From: Deltaproteobacteria bacterium
Lineage (GTDB): Bacteria > Desulfobacterota > Desulfarculia > Adiutricales > Adiutricaceae
Length of the DNA stretch: 15,063 nucleotides
Assembly: GCA_031278795.1 (NCBI GenBank)
Contig: JAITJT010000143.1
Coordinates: 1-15,063 of the forward strand
Reading direction: 5' to 3'
Below the pieces are notes generated by a model. That model was not told the DNA's origin, ran no database searches, and saw only the letters and a program-made list of their open reading frames with translations. A program made the position numbers and the translations under genes. Shown in pieces: positions 1 to 6,310 of this stretch (its first letter is position 1; each line of letters starts with the position of its first letter).

Positions 1-49
1 TGTTTATGGCCTCTTCAGTGTCTTTTCCTCTGAATTCCACTAATGCCAT
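1..49 (-). CDS. jag: Jag/KhpB N-terminal fragment (runs off the window)
   Basis: Only the first 16 codons lie inside the window, starting at ATG 49-47 and reading MALVEFRGKDTEEAIN. This matches the start of the Jag-N domain of Jag/KhpB, where a short strand (VEF.GK) is followed by a helix beginning (T.EEAI). Jag is an RNA-binding protein (KH plus R3H domains) encoded just after yidC in many bacteria, and its position as the next minus-strand gene after yidC supports the call. The gap from yidC is long for this operon (363 bases) and no strong ribosome binding site is visible before the ATG. The KH and R3H domains are outside the window, so the call rests on the short N-terminus and on gene order. 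Confidence 0.72.
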   Translation of the reverse strand, partial: MALVEFRGKDTEEAIN

Positions 50-212
50 GGTGAAAACCAATTTAAGGAAGGCGACTCAATTTCAGAGCGCGGTAAAAAA
101 GGATATTTAAATGGGTAAGGTATTTTTAGGGGTTTTTTGGGAGAGCTTAAGACGAATTGTTTTATCTGATTTTATACAGTTTGGCTTTTTTTTGCTTTGC
201 TTATTTTTTGGA

Positions 213-275
213 GTTGGTTTTTTTTAAAGTTGGATTTTTTAAAGTTGGATTTTTTTTAGAGTTGGTTTTTTCTTC
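213..275. repeat. T-rich degenerate tandem repeat between yidC and jag
   Basis: Four copies of GTTGG followed by A/T and a T-run start at 213, 229, 244 and 261, a period of 15-17 bases. On the transcribed minus strand this is an A-rich stretch. The rest of 50-360 is also T-rich and has no open frame I would call a gene. It may be slippage-generated filler in the yidC-jag spacer. Confidence 0.7.
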
Positions 276-360
276 TTGGGATTTTTTTTAGCTTGCTTTG
301 ATTAAATTGTATGTTTTTTTCTAAAAAGTAAGACGCTCCTTATCTTAAAGCTAAGCTAAG

Positions 361-391
361 CTAAGCGCTAGCTTTGGAGCTAGCGGCTTAG
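361..391 (-). terminator. Stem-loop just after yidC
   Basis: CGCTAGCT (366-373) and AGCTAGCG (378-385) pair around a TTGG loop, and the outer arms CTAAG and CTTAG extend the stem with one bulged base. It lies 22 bases past the yidC stop. CTAAG is repeated in tandem on its far side (351-365). No T-tract follows immediately on the minus strand, so it may be an mRNA 3'-end or processing/stability hairpin inside the yidC-jag transcript rather than a full intrinsic terminator. Confidence 0.5.
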
Positions 392-412
392 ATCTAAAGT
401 GGCGCGAGATTT

Positions 413-2173
413 CTAGAGAGCCTTAGGGGCTTCTTCTTTTTCCGGGCGGTTGATGAGCTTCTGCTGGAAGATGGAGAGGATGTTGTTCACCAGCCAATAG
501 AGAACGAGACCAGCTGGCATGTTCAGAAGCGCCACTATGAAGATGATGGGGAGTAACATCATTATCTTGGCCTGCATGGGGTCGCCCATGGCCGGAGTCA
601 TCTTTTGCTGCCAGATCATGGTGGCGCCCATGAGGAGGGTCAAAACCGGAATGCCGGTGGGCTGGGCCACGAAGGGGACCGAGAAGTTGAAGTGGAAGAG
701 CCTGTCCGGGGCGGAGAGGTCATATATCCACAGCGCGAAGGGAGCGCCCCTCAGCTCCAGGGCGTAGTCCAGGACGCGGTAGAAGGCTATAAAGAAGGGT
801 ATCTGCAGCAGCATGGGGAGACAACCGCCCAAGGGGCTCACCTTGAAGGTCTTGTAGAGCTGGAGCATCTCCTTGTTCATGGTCGGGGGATCGTCTTTGT
901 ACTTCTCCCTCAGCTGCATGATCTTGGGCTGCAGCTTCTGCATCTGCTTCATGGACTTGTAGCTCTTGGCTGTGAGAGGCCAAAGCACTATCTTGATGAG
1001 GATAGTGACAAGTATGATGGCCACCCCGTAGTTGCCCACGAAACCGTAGAAGAACCTCAGTAGCCAAGCCAGGGGCTTGGCTAAAAAGGCGAACCAGCCA
1101 AGATCAATGGAGCGCCTCAGCTGGTGGCCAGCCGCCTCTAGGGATTTTTGATCCTTAGGGCCGTAGTACACGTCAAAGCTGTAGGAGGCCTCTCCCGCTG
1201 GCTGCAGGGACATGGGCCTATAGGCCGTGAGCCTCACTCCCCTTGAAGTGAGCTCAGCGCCGCTTACGGTGAGGGTTCTGCCATCCGGGCCCACGGCCGT
1301 GGGCCCGGATGGATCGTCATCAAAGATCATGGCCGAGAGGAAGTACTGATCCATGTAGCCCAGGAAACTGGCCTGCCGGATGATACCCAAATCCGCTAGT
1401 TCCCCTTTTGCGTCGTCTACCGAGTCATTCACGAAGCTATTGTTGAGGTAAGCGGCCATGACATTGTAGCGGTTCTGCTGGCTGGAATAGGGCCAGCTAT
1501 CTATAGCCATGCCTAAGAGCCCGGAGAAGAGCAAGTTGCCTTGGTTTTTTAAGACTACCCTCTGGCTAATCTGATAGCTTCCAGCCATAAAGGTGTAGCT
1601 GCGCGTTATGGAGAGACCGTTACCAGTAACTCCGGTAAAGTTCAAAGTGGCGCTCTCGCCCTCTTTTACGTCTATGTTAGTGAGATCCGCCTGGAACCTA
1701 AAATGAGCCAGGTCCTCTTCTTGGTTTTGGTTGTTGAGAAACACCAAGTTCAAGGGATAGCTCTCGCCGGGTGCCGTTCCCTTGGGCAGGTTCACGAGCT
1801 CTTGAGGCTTGTCCGGCTCATTTCTGTCCATCTTGTAGGCTTTGTATTTCTTAAGCTTGAAGGACTTGAGCCTGGCGCCCTCCTCCGTGAAGACCGCCGT
1901 GAACTCTGGGGTCTCCACCACCACCTCCGCTGCCGGTGGGAGCGGTGCTGGTGCCTCAGCGATAACTTCCGCGTCTGGGGACTGGGGCTTTTGTGGCGCT
2001 TGCGGCTGGGTTACGGCCACCCCTCCTCCCTGGAGGGTGGGACCTACGGCGCCTTGGGCGCTCACCTCTTTGGGCGGGGCTGGAGGCGGAGGGAAAATGA
2101 GTGGATAGACGTAGCTCACAGCCATGAAAAATGCCATCATTACCAACATGGTGACCACAACGCGTCTGTCCAT
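413..2173 (-). CDS. yidC: Membrane protein insertase YidC
   Basis: YidC inserts proteins into the inner membrane, alone or with SecYEG. The 586-residue protein has an N-terminal anchor (about 7-26), a Pro/Ala-rich linker (about 28-85), a periplasmic beta-domain (about 88-340) and the conserved C-terminal insertase bundle (about 355-570). Family hallmarks include [34 protein letters not shown] and [12 protein letters not shown]. The positive charge of the hydrophilic groove (Arg366 in E. coli) is supplied by Lys394 in [10 protein letters not shown]. The ATG at 2173 has AGGAAG a few bases upstream, which fixes the start. It is the gene after rpmH, rnpA and yidD, the usual order. The protein is slightly longer than the E. 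coli one, partly from the linker and from a Gly/Pro insertion near residues 286-300 encoded by a perfect palindrome. The family call is secure. Confidence 0.97.
   Translation of the reverse strand: MDRRVVVTMLVMMAFFMAVSYVYPLIFPPPPAPPKEVSAQGAVGPTLQGGGVAVTQPQAPQKPQSPDAEVIAEAPAPLPPAAEVVVETPEFTAVFTEEGARLKSFKLKKYKAYKMDRNEPDKPQELVNLPKGTAPGESYPLNLVFLNNQNQEEDLAHFRFQADLTNIDVKEGESATLNFTGVTGNGLSITRSYTFMAGSYQISQRVVLKNQGNLLFSGLLGMAIDSWPYSSQQNRYNVMAAYLNNSFVNDSVDDAKGELADLGIIRQASFLGYMDQYFLSAMIFDDDPSGPTAVGPDGRTLTVSGAELTSRGVRLTAYRPMSLQPAGEASYSFDVYYGPKDQKSLEAAGHQLRRSIDLGWFAFLAKPLAWLLRFFYGFVGNYGVAIILVTILIKIVLWPLTAKSYKSMKQMQKLQPKIMQLREKYKDDPPTMNKEMLQLYKTFKVSPLGGCLPMLLQIPFFIAFYRVLDYALELRGAPFALWIYDLSAPDRLFHFNFSVPFVAQPTGIPVLTLLMGATMIWQQKMTPAMGDPMQAKIMMLLPIIFIVALLNMPAGLVLYWLVNNILSIFQQKLINRPEKEEAPKAL
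1281..1312. repeat. Perfect 32-bp palindrome inside yidC
   Basis: The two halves, CCATCCGGGCCCACGG and its exact reverse complement, abut with no unpaired base. On the coding strand the element starts at the first base of codon 288 and encodes about [11 protein letters not shown] in the periplasmic domain, just after the segment FLSAMIFDD. The peptide looks like a flexible loop. It may be a palindromic element that entered an expendable surface loop, or chance in GC-rich codons. The symmetry itself is directly visible. Confidence 0.85.
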
Positions 2174-2597
2174 GAAATCTTCCTTTACCTGTGAGCTTTG
2201 ACCGCCAGCGCGGTCTGGTGACTGGTCTTAGCGCGCCAAAGGCGCGCCTCTTCTTTCCATTTCCCTTTAGTGTTGGAGCCCGCTTACTAAGTCTCTGGGC
2301 CTCTACATGAAGAGCCTTAGCCGTGAGCTCTGGAAGCGCTCCCTTTTTGGGGGGCACGGGGTCGTAGCCGGGCTTACCAAAGGGATTGCACCGCATGATG
2401 CGCCACAGGGAAAGGAGCCCACCCTTGAAAAATCCGTGAACCTGTAAGGCCTCCAGGGCATAGCTTGAGCAGGTGGGCCTGAATCGGCAGGTGGGAGGTT
2501 TCAGAGGGGAGAGGAATTTCCTGTAAAACCTGACGAGCCCCAAGGCTAGTTTCTGGGGAATACGCTCCAGGGCCTGGAGCATGGCCTGCAGTGTCAC
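1956..2597 (-). CDS. yidD: Membrane protein insertion efficiency factor YidD, with long C-terminal extension
   Basis: YidD is a small membrane-associated protein that assists YidC-dependent insertion. The core occupies about residues 10-84 and shows the family signature: [28 protein letters not shown] with Cys37, Cys43 and later Cys70 in [17 protein letters not shown] chose GTG 2597 because GGAG (2607-2604) precedes it by 6 bases. TTG 2609 and ATG 2582 are the alternatives. The family is usually 70-100 residues, but this frame stays open to TGA 1958-1956, giving 213 residues. The last 130 or so residues are Arg/Gly/Pro-rich, resemble no family I know, and overlap the first 218 bases of yidC in another frame. 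Either the extension is real or a natural stop was lost in degenerating spacer. The core call is firm, the 3' end is not. Confidence 0.85.
   Translation of the reverse strand: MTLQAMLQALERIPQKLALGLVRFYRKFLSPLKPPTCRFRPTCSSYALEALQVHGFFKGGLLSLWRIMRCNPFGKPGYDPVPPKKGALPELTAKALHVEAQRLSKRAPTLKGNGKKRRAFGALRPVTRPRWRSKLTGKGRFHGQTRCGHHVGNDGIFHGCELRLSTHFPSASSPAQRGERPRRRRSHPPGRRGGRNPAASATKAPVPRRGSYR
2200..2247 (-). other. Two stem-loops just upstream of yidC
   Basis: GACCGC (2200-2205) pairs with GCGGTC (2210-2215) around CAGC, and GCGCGCC (2231-2237) pairs with GGCGCGC (2241-2247) around AAA. Both are perfect and lie 27-74 bases before the yidC ATG on the transcribed strand. They also lie in the part of the yidD frame beyond its conserved core. 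They could act on mRNA stability or on yidC translation; no function is shown. Confidence 0.55.
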
Positions 2598-2646
2598 AGG
2601 GAACTCCAAAGTTTCTTTGGGGAGGGTTTAAAAAATATTTCCGGCC

Positions 2647-2665
2647 CCCTCCCCCAAGGGGAGGG
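2647..2665 (-). other. GC stem-loop between rnpA and yidD
   Basis: CCCTCCCC (2647-2654) pairs perfectly with GGGGAGGG (2658-2665) around a CAA loop in the 116-base gap between rnpA and yidD. There is no T-tract directly after it on the minus strand, although an A/T-rich stretch (about 2629-2640) follows. It may be an attenuator or an RNA-processing hairpin within the operon. Confidence 0.5.
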
Positions 2666-2713
2666 CTAAACATGAGGGCTTAGGGGAAAAGCCGCCATGG
2701 TTAAAGTCTAGTA

Positions 2714-3190
2714 TCAGCTGGCGTCCTCTTCCAAGGCCGAGGCGATAGCCCCTAAGAGCCTCTGGCGTAAACCAAGGGATACCAGCATGGAGGGTTTTCC
2801 CGGGCTTGGGCTTTGAGGCCCGCCAGGGGCGGGCCTCAAAAGCCCAGGCTTTTCTTGACCAGGCTTTTCCGGCTTAGTCAGTTTCCCCCCGACATTCTTG
2901 GCTATGAAGAGGAAATCCAGACCCTTGGGCCAGGAGGGGTTTTCCACTCTAAAAAACTCGCGGGCCAGGCGCTTGAGGCGGTTACGGAGAACCGAATTAC
3001 CAGCCGCCTTCTTGGTGACGATTATCCCTAGGCGGTTCAAGGGCAAGGCGTTTTTTTTAATAAAGACCGTAAAAGGCCCAAGAGATATCCTCTCGCTCTT
3101 GTGGGGGCTCCGGAAGGACTTGTAGTCCGAGCTTTTCAAAAGCCTCAAGTCCTTGGGAAAAGAAAAGCCTTTCTCGCCCTTATTAGGCAT
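2714..3190 (-). CDS. rnpA: Ribonuclease P protein component
   Basis: RnpA is the protein subunit of RNase P, which binds the catalytic RNA and helps remove 5' leaders from pre-tRNAs. The family pattern is clear: an N-terminal LLKSSDYKSF segment, the strand TVFIKK...LNRLGIIVTKKAAGNSVLRNR, the RNR signature (Arg69-Asn70-Arg71) leading into LKRLAREFFR, and the strand GLDFLFIAKN. At 158 residues it is longer than usual (about 110-130). The excess is a Pro/Gly/Lys-rich stretch at about 104-134, placed between the last core strand and the C-terminal helix (LVSLGLRQRLLGAI) and built partly on a long inverted repeat. The ATG at 3190 follows a G-rich ribosome binding site (GAGGGGG). It lies between rpmH and yidD as in most bacteria. 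Confidence 0.95.
   Translation of the reverse strand: MPNKGEKGFSFPKDLRLLKSSDYKSFRSPHKSERISLGPFTVFIKKNALPLNRLGIIVTKKAAGNSVLRNRLKRLAREFFRVENPSWPKGLDFLFIAKNVGGKLTKPEKPGQEKPGLLRPAPGGPQSPSPGKPSMLVSLGLRQRLLGAIASALEEDAS
2808..2845. repeat. Long inverted repeat inside rnpA
   Basis: The left arm GGGCTTTGAGGCCCGCC (2808-2824) and right arm GGCGGGCCTCAAAAGCCC (2828-2845) pair along their length with one bulged A and a 3-base AGG loop. Weaker pairing continues for several bases outward. On the coding strand it begins at the first base of codon 116 and encodes about GLLRPAPGGPQSP, inside a Pro-rich insertion absent from ordinary RnpA. The symmetry is directly visible; a mobile origin is an inference. Confidence 0.8.
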
Positions 3191-3385
3191 GCCGCCCCCT
3201 CTCTAGAGAGCATCCCCAGGGAAGTCCTGGAATTCTTCCGCTTTCCTAGGGCTAATAACCTAGGCGTTGGACTTGGACAAGTGAGCTTAGAGAACTCAGC
3301 GCAAAAAATGTTTTGCCTCTGTGACGCCCGAGTTGAGCGCAAGCTATTAAAGGCGTGAGACTTTTGCTGTGGCGCTTGGTGGGAG

Positions 3386-3413
3386 GCGCTTTGGAACTAG
3401 TCGCCAAAAGCGC
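3386..3413 (-). other. Imperfect stem-loop in the rpmH-rnpA spacer
   Basis: GCGCTTTGG (3386-3394) pairs with CCAAAAGCGC (3404-3413) with one bulged base. The 286-base spacer (3191-3476) also has several scattered GCGCTT copies, a CG-rich tract near 3450-3462 and a CCTAGG pair near 3245-3263. No gene is seen there. Differential processing or partial termination between rpmH and rnpA is a reasonable role, but this is inference. Confidence 0.4.
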
Positions 3414-3476
3414 TTTAGAGCTATTTAGTCTTGGCGCTTAAGCCCGCCTCCGCGCGCGTGCGCCTTTTTTAGGTCT

Positions 3477-3611
3477 TTACACCGATAGCCTCTTGCGGCC
3501 CCTCTTGCGGCGACGGCGGATGACCGCCTGGCCGGCCTTGGTTCTCATGCGAACCAGAAAGCCGTGGGTTCTCTTGCGTCTTACGTTGTGCGGCTGAAAG
3601 GTTTGTTTCAT
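3477..3611 (-). CDS. rpmH: 50S ribosomal protein L34
   Basis: This 44-residue protein starts [18 protein letters not shown] and ends [13 protein letters not shown], a complete and canonical L34 that binds 23S rRNA in the large subunit. The family's fixed features are all present: the TFQP opening, the KRTHGF turn, the MRTKAG segment and the Arg/Lys-rich C-terminus. The ATG at 3611 has AGAGGGGA about 8 bases upstream. It is the first gene of the rpmH-rnpA-yidD-yidC-jag operon and sits about 150 bases downstream of a consensus promoter. There is nothing abnormal in length or sequence. Confidence 0.98.
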   Translation of the reverse strand: MKQTFQPHNVRRKRTHGFLVRMRTKAGQAVIRRRRKRGRKRLSV

Positions 3612-3767
3612 CTTGAAATCCCCTCTGTGCTCCAGGGATATCCTGGAAACAAAATTATGAAATCGCTAATCTAGCGCTTATCTAATAGTTCTCTATATAT
3701 TTGACTCGGAAAGCCATAAAAAAAGCCCTGACTCCAGAGCCTTTCCTTCGCCAGAGCCGATCTTGTG

Positions 3768-3796
3768 ATTATAGGAATGGCGACACCTGGTGTCAA
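3768..3796 (-). promoter_or_regulatory. Consensus sigma-70 promoter of the rpmH operon
   Basis: On the minus strand TTGACA (3796-3791) and TATAAT (3773-3768) are separated by exactly 17 bases, a perfect match to the housekeeping consensus. Transcription would start near 3761 and give a leader of about 150 bases before rpmH. An odd palindrome, GACACC-T-GGTGTC (3782-3794), covers the spacer start and most of the -35 box and could be an operator. Confidence 0.88.
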
Positions 3797-3869
3797 TTGA
3801 AAAATGAGGCCTCCATGAGGCCCCCCTCGCGGCCCATGAGGCCAAATACGCTAAAAACTTGTCAAAACT

Positions 3870-3900
3870 ATAGGGCCTGCCCCTGTGGGGCAGGCCCTAT
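3870..3900 (-). terminator. Intrinsic terminator downstream of dksA
   Basis: A perfect 14-bp GC-rich stem, ATAGGGCCTGCCCC pairing around a 3-base loop, is followed on the minus strand by AGTTTTG and a further short T-run. It lies 108 bases past the dksA stop and 74 bases upstream of the rpmH -35 box, so it would insulate the rpmH promoter from dksA transcription. The T-tract is short, so some read-through is likely. Confidence 0.7.
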
Positions 3901-4008
3901 CCCCTGAGCGTGGGAAGAAAAGTCGGGCCTGGGAGAAAGGCCCTTCGAATTAAGAAAGAATGAGGATCCAGGCCTTGGCCGTGGAAAGGGACTTTGGGGA
4001 AGCTCTCC

Positions 4009-4371
4009 TCAGTCGCCCCTAACCTTCTCCATTTCCTCTTGGATGGTCTTGCAACGGATGCAGAGGGTGGAAACTGGCCTGGCCTCTAGCCTAGGCTGGC
4101 TGATTTCATCTCCGCAGTGCTCACAAATCCCGAAGGTGCCGTTGTTTATGCGGTCTATGGCGTCATCTATCTTCTTGAGTAGATGGCGCTCCCTCTCCCT
4201 GAGCCTCAAATTGAAGCTCCTGTCGGTTTCCATGGAGGCGCGATCGGTTGGATCGGGGTAGTTCTCCGCCTGGGAGAGCATGCTGTTGACCGTGGCTTCA
4301 GCGTTGTCGATTATCTCCTGCCTCTGATCAAGGAGGAGCAGTTTGAATTTATCCAATAAAGCTTGTTCCAT
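4009..4371 (-). CDS. dksA: DksA-family RNA polymerase-binding transcription factor
   Basis: DksA binds the RNA polymerase secondary channel and, with ppGpp, adjusts transcription at rRNA and biosynthetic promoters. The 120-residue protein has two long helices (about 1-35 and 45-78) with the tip motif DPTDRAS, whose Asp40 and Asp43 match the two essential tip aspartates of E. coli DksA (71 and 74). The C-terminal zinc finger has cysteines 83/86 and 104/107 with the usual RLEARP segment between them. It is about 30 residues shorter than E. coli DksA, missing only the N-terminal region, a form common among DksA/TraR-family proteins. The ribosome binding site is weak (GGTG). It has its own promoter and terminator. 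TraR-type paralogues are usually shorter still, and the DxxD tip favours a true DksA. Confidence 0.93.
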   Translation of the reverse strand: MEQALLDKFKLLLLDQRQEIIDNAEATVNSMLSQAENYPDPTDRASMETDRSFNLRLRERERHLLKKIDDAIDRINNGTFGICEHCGDEISQPRLEARPVSTLCIRCKTIQEEMEKVRGD

Positions 4372-4469
4372 CAGGAGTCACCACAATAAAAAGTGCAGAA
4401 ATTGAAAAAACTATAAGCTTTTATAAAAATTCATTAATGATCATCAACAATTACCAGAAAATAGAAATA

Positions 4470-4498
4470 TTTATAACGGATTATAGCGAGCTTGTCAA
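4470..4498 (-). promoter_or_regulatory. Sigma-70 promoter of dksA
   Basis: On the minus strand TTGACA (4498-4493) is followed after 17 bases by TATAAA (4475-4470), with an AT-rich leader of about 90 bases to the dksA ATG. A second TATAAT (4485-4480) is only 7 bases from the same -35 box, so it is not its partner. Confidence 0.75.
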
Positions 4499-4504
4499 GC
4501 TCGC
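4486..4504. promoter_or_regulatory. Palindrome over the dksA -35 box
   Basis: GCGAGCTT (4486-4493) and AAGCTCGC (4497-4504) are perfect inverted arms around a 3-base centre, and the TTGACA -35 box lies at that centre. A dimeric repressor binding here would block the promoter. No regulator is identified. Confidence 0.5.
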
Positions 4505-5082
4505 CAAAATAAAAGCCCATGTTAGCAAAAAAGCCCGGAAAAGACCAAATTTTTTGCGAAAACGCCAAAAAATCTCTCAAGGCAAAGGAAGACTCTTTTA
4601 GCCTCCAAAGGGGCCGCCAGGGGGAAAAATCCCTCCCCGCGCTAAAAAGGCGCCTCCTTAAAGCATATTTTTCCGTATCGTGTCAATATTTCTTTGCTCA
4701 AAGCCCTGAAAAGTTTTGGCTTTTGGGCCTCTAACAGCCTCCAAGCCAGGCAAAAGCCTGAATGGCCGCTATTTTTGGGCGGTTTTGGAGGTAAAAGTAG
4801 GGGAAAAGGGCTCCTAAGCACTGTGGGAGCCTCTTGTGAAGCTGGAAGACCACTTCCCCAAAAAAGAGCCTCCCCCACCAAGAGAGGCCCCCCAAAGGGG
4901 AAGGCCTCTCCTCTCAATGGGGAGGTGCTATTTCTAGGTCAGGCTTCGGAACTAACGGGAGAGCTTGACGGGGGAGAGCTTGACGGGGGAGAGCTTGACG
5001 GGGGAGAGCTTCACGGGGGAGAGCTTTACGCCAGGCATCTACTGTATAAACCACATTAGAACAATATTTCTGCTGAATCCGT
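4505..5082. other. Non-coding stretch with hairpins
   Basis: No credible gene is seen; the open frames here are low-complexity with poor starts. The clearest structure is at 4881-4909: GAGAGGCC pairs with GGCCTCTC and an inner CCCC with GGGG around AAA, leaving two bulged A. Shorter GGCTCC/GGAGCC pairing lies near 4810-4830. A 15-bp minisatellite (4961-5030) occupies the end. Confidence 0.6.
4961..5030. repeat. 15-bp minisatellite
   Basis: Unit GAGCTTGACGGGGGA starts at 4961, 4976 and 4991 (identical), at 5006 (one G-to-C change) and at 5021 (partial, diverged). The period is a multiple of three, so in one plus-strand frame it reads as repeats of GELDG. The surrounding frame has no other sign of being a gene. 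Confidence 0.9.
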
Positions 5083-5259
5083 CTTACATCTTATCTTTGT
5101 GTAGCAACAAATCAAAACATTTTTAAAAACACTTTTAAAGATAAAAACTTTAGGTCCGTAATGATGGAACTGAAAGGTTTCCCAACACAGCGCTTATCGC
5201 CTGAGGCCATAATATCTCTAAAATGGACACAAACTCATCTATGCTCAGCAACATCAGGC

Positions 5260-5499
5260 TCAGGACTTTTCCATATCAAGTTCCATCTCAAGGTCGAGTA
5301 ACCACTCTTCACTTACTTTCAGAGCCCTAAGTATTGTTTCACGGGGTACTCCTTGCTTCAGGCATCCGATGGCTAATGATCTAATTATCTTCTGGGAGCC
5401 TTTCTGTATGCCTTCCTGTAAGCCTTTTTGGTAGGCAGCCTTAATCTTTGGTTCATCCACATCCTTCCAAAGCTTGCCAGTTAATGGATCCCTTTCCAT
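5260..5499 (-). CDS. Stand-alone C-terminal domain of a PD-(D/E)XK nuclease-family protein (copy A)
   Basis: The 79-residue frame begins MERDPLTGKLWKDVDE and ends near VSEEWLLDLEMELDMEKS. It matches the last 81 residues of the full-length protein at 7484-8488 across its whole length: the DPLTG opening, a Gly/Gln-rich linker of tetrapeptide repeats (GLQE, GIQK, GSQK) and a helical end, RSLAIGCLKQGVPRETILRALKVSEEWLL. The nuclease domain is absent. The ATG has AAGGGA 8 bases upstream, so it could be translated. In Rpn nucleases an equivalent C-terminal fragment acts as an antitoxin. Here it may be a functional small protein, an orphan antitoxin or a leftover fragment. Its near identity to copy B shows recent duplication. 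Confidence 0.55.
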   Translation of the reverse strand: MERDPLTGKLWKDVDEPKIKAAYQKGLQEGIQKGSQKIIRSLAIGCLKQGVPRETILRALKVSEEWLLDLEMELDMEKS

Positions 5500-5758
5500 A
5501 TGTAAAATCCCTTCTTCTTTCTTCCGGAAAAAATCAACTATATAAAAACCATAGTATTTATACAGATGTCTGCCTTACATTTTATCTTTGCGTAGCAAAA
5601 AAATCAAGACTCATTTTAAATTAAATTTTGTAGTCAAAATAAAACTTATGCCACTACACAAAAAAAGCGCTAAACGACTTCACAGCACATAGCTTGTTGG
5701 CATAGGCCACTTTTTTCTCTAGAGTGGAAAAAAGCATTTCCAGGCGGCAACATCAAGC

Positions 5759-6010
5759 TCAGGGCTTTTTGATGTCAAGTTCCTTCTCAAGGTCGAGTAA
5801 CCACTCTTCACTTACTTTCAGAGCCCTAAGTATTGTTTCACGGGGTACTCCTTGCTTCAGGCATCCGATGGCTAATGATCTATTTATCTTCTGGGAGCCT
5901 TGCTGTAAGCCTTTCTGTATGCCTTCCTGTAAGCCTTTTTGGAAGGCAGCCTTAATCTTTGGTTCATCCACATCCTTCCAAAGCTTGCCAGTTAATGGAT
6001 CCCTTTCCAT
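5759..6010 (-). CDS. Stand-alone C-terminal domain of a PD-(D/E)XK nuclease-family protein (copy B)
   Basis: The 83-residue frame is nearly identical to copy A, from MERDPLTGKLWKDVDE to VSEEWLLDLEKELDIKKP. It differs mainly by one extra tetrapeptide (GLQQ) in the Gly/Gln-rich linker, a 12-base insertion, and by a few substitutions. AGAGG precedes the ATG by about 10 bases. The sequence upstream on the minus strand (6099-6310) is a broken copy of the middle of the full-length gene, so this frame is the surviving 3' end of a once longer gene. That it stayed open in both copies while the upstream part decayed hints at a retained function, but only two copies are available to judge from. Confidence 0.55.
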   Translation of the reverse strand: MERDPLTGKLWKDVDEPKIKAAFQKGLQEGIQKGLQQGSQKINRSLAIGCLKQGVPRETILRALKVSEEWLLDLEKELDIKKP

Positions 6011-6098
6011 ATGTAAAATTCCTCTATTTTTGTTATTTTTATAAAAATTTTCTATATAGAGACAACATCAGCAGCATGGCATCTATGTGAACACTTGC

Positions 6099-6310
6099 CT
6101 TACATCTTATCTTTACGTAGCAAAATAATCAAGATTCTTTTTTAATTAAATTTTGTAGTCAAAATAAAACTTGTCCCACTACATGAAAAGGCGCTAAACG
6201 ACTTTGTAGCACATAGCTTATCCCATGAAGTTGCTTTTCTTCTCCAGAGTGGAAAAAACTCAACATCTGTCATCAGCGTCAAATTATTGCGGCACTCTTT
6301 AAACAAAACT
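6099..6310 (-). pseudogene. Frame-broken remnant of the nuclease gene's middle region
   Basis: On the minus strand from 6300, KECRNNLTLMTDVEFF aligns with KEPRNYLRLVSEDELF of the full-length protein (residues about 159-174), and a shifted frame then reads FSTLEKK against FSTLETK. Stops and frameshifts interrupt the rest up to copy B. A related block also precedes copy A (near 5574-5750, with the same AGAGTGGAAAAAA string). Confidence 0.65.

Larger units (their letters stand above)
5083..6310. repeat. Tandem duplication of a nuclease-gene fragment unit
   Basis: A block beginning CTTACATCTTATCTTT and continuing GTAGCAA recurs at 5083, 5574 and 6099. The two C-terminal mini-genes start at 5499 and 6010, 511 bases apart, and are nearly identical for over 200 bases. 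Shared sequence extends beyond the stop codons (a GCAACATCA-GCTCAGG block near 5247 and 5748). The spacer copies are more diverged than the coding copies. It is a tandem duplication in which the coding part stayed conserved or was homogenised. Confidence 0.8.

Noticed and set aside
605..1063. Long plus-strand open frame opposite yidC
   Set aside because: It is antisense to a well-conserved part of yidC, is low-complexity (His/Leu/Gly-rich) and has no family features; its openness follows from yidC codon use.
1061..1083. Perfect 10-bp hairpin in yidC (TAGCCAAGCC, loop AGG)
   Set aside because: It encodes LAKPLAW, a segment that fits the ordinary YidC membrane region, so the symmetry is probably a chance effect of conserved residues rather than an inserted element.
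4961..5030. Possible CRISPR array
   Set aside because: The units are directly adjacent with no spacers, so this is a minisatellite.
4694..5059. Plus-strand frame covering the minisatellite
   Set aside because: It starts at TTG without a ribosome binding site and its composition resembles hairpin-rich spacer rather than a protein.
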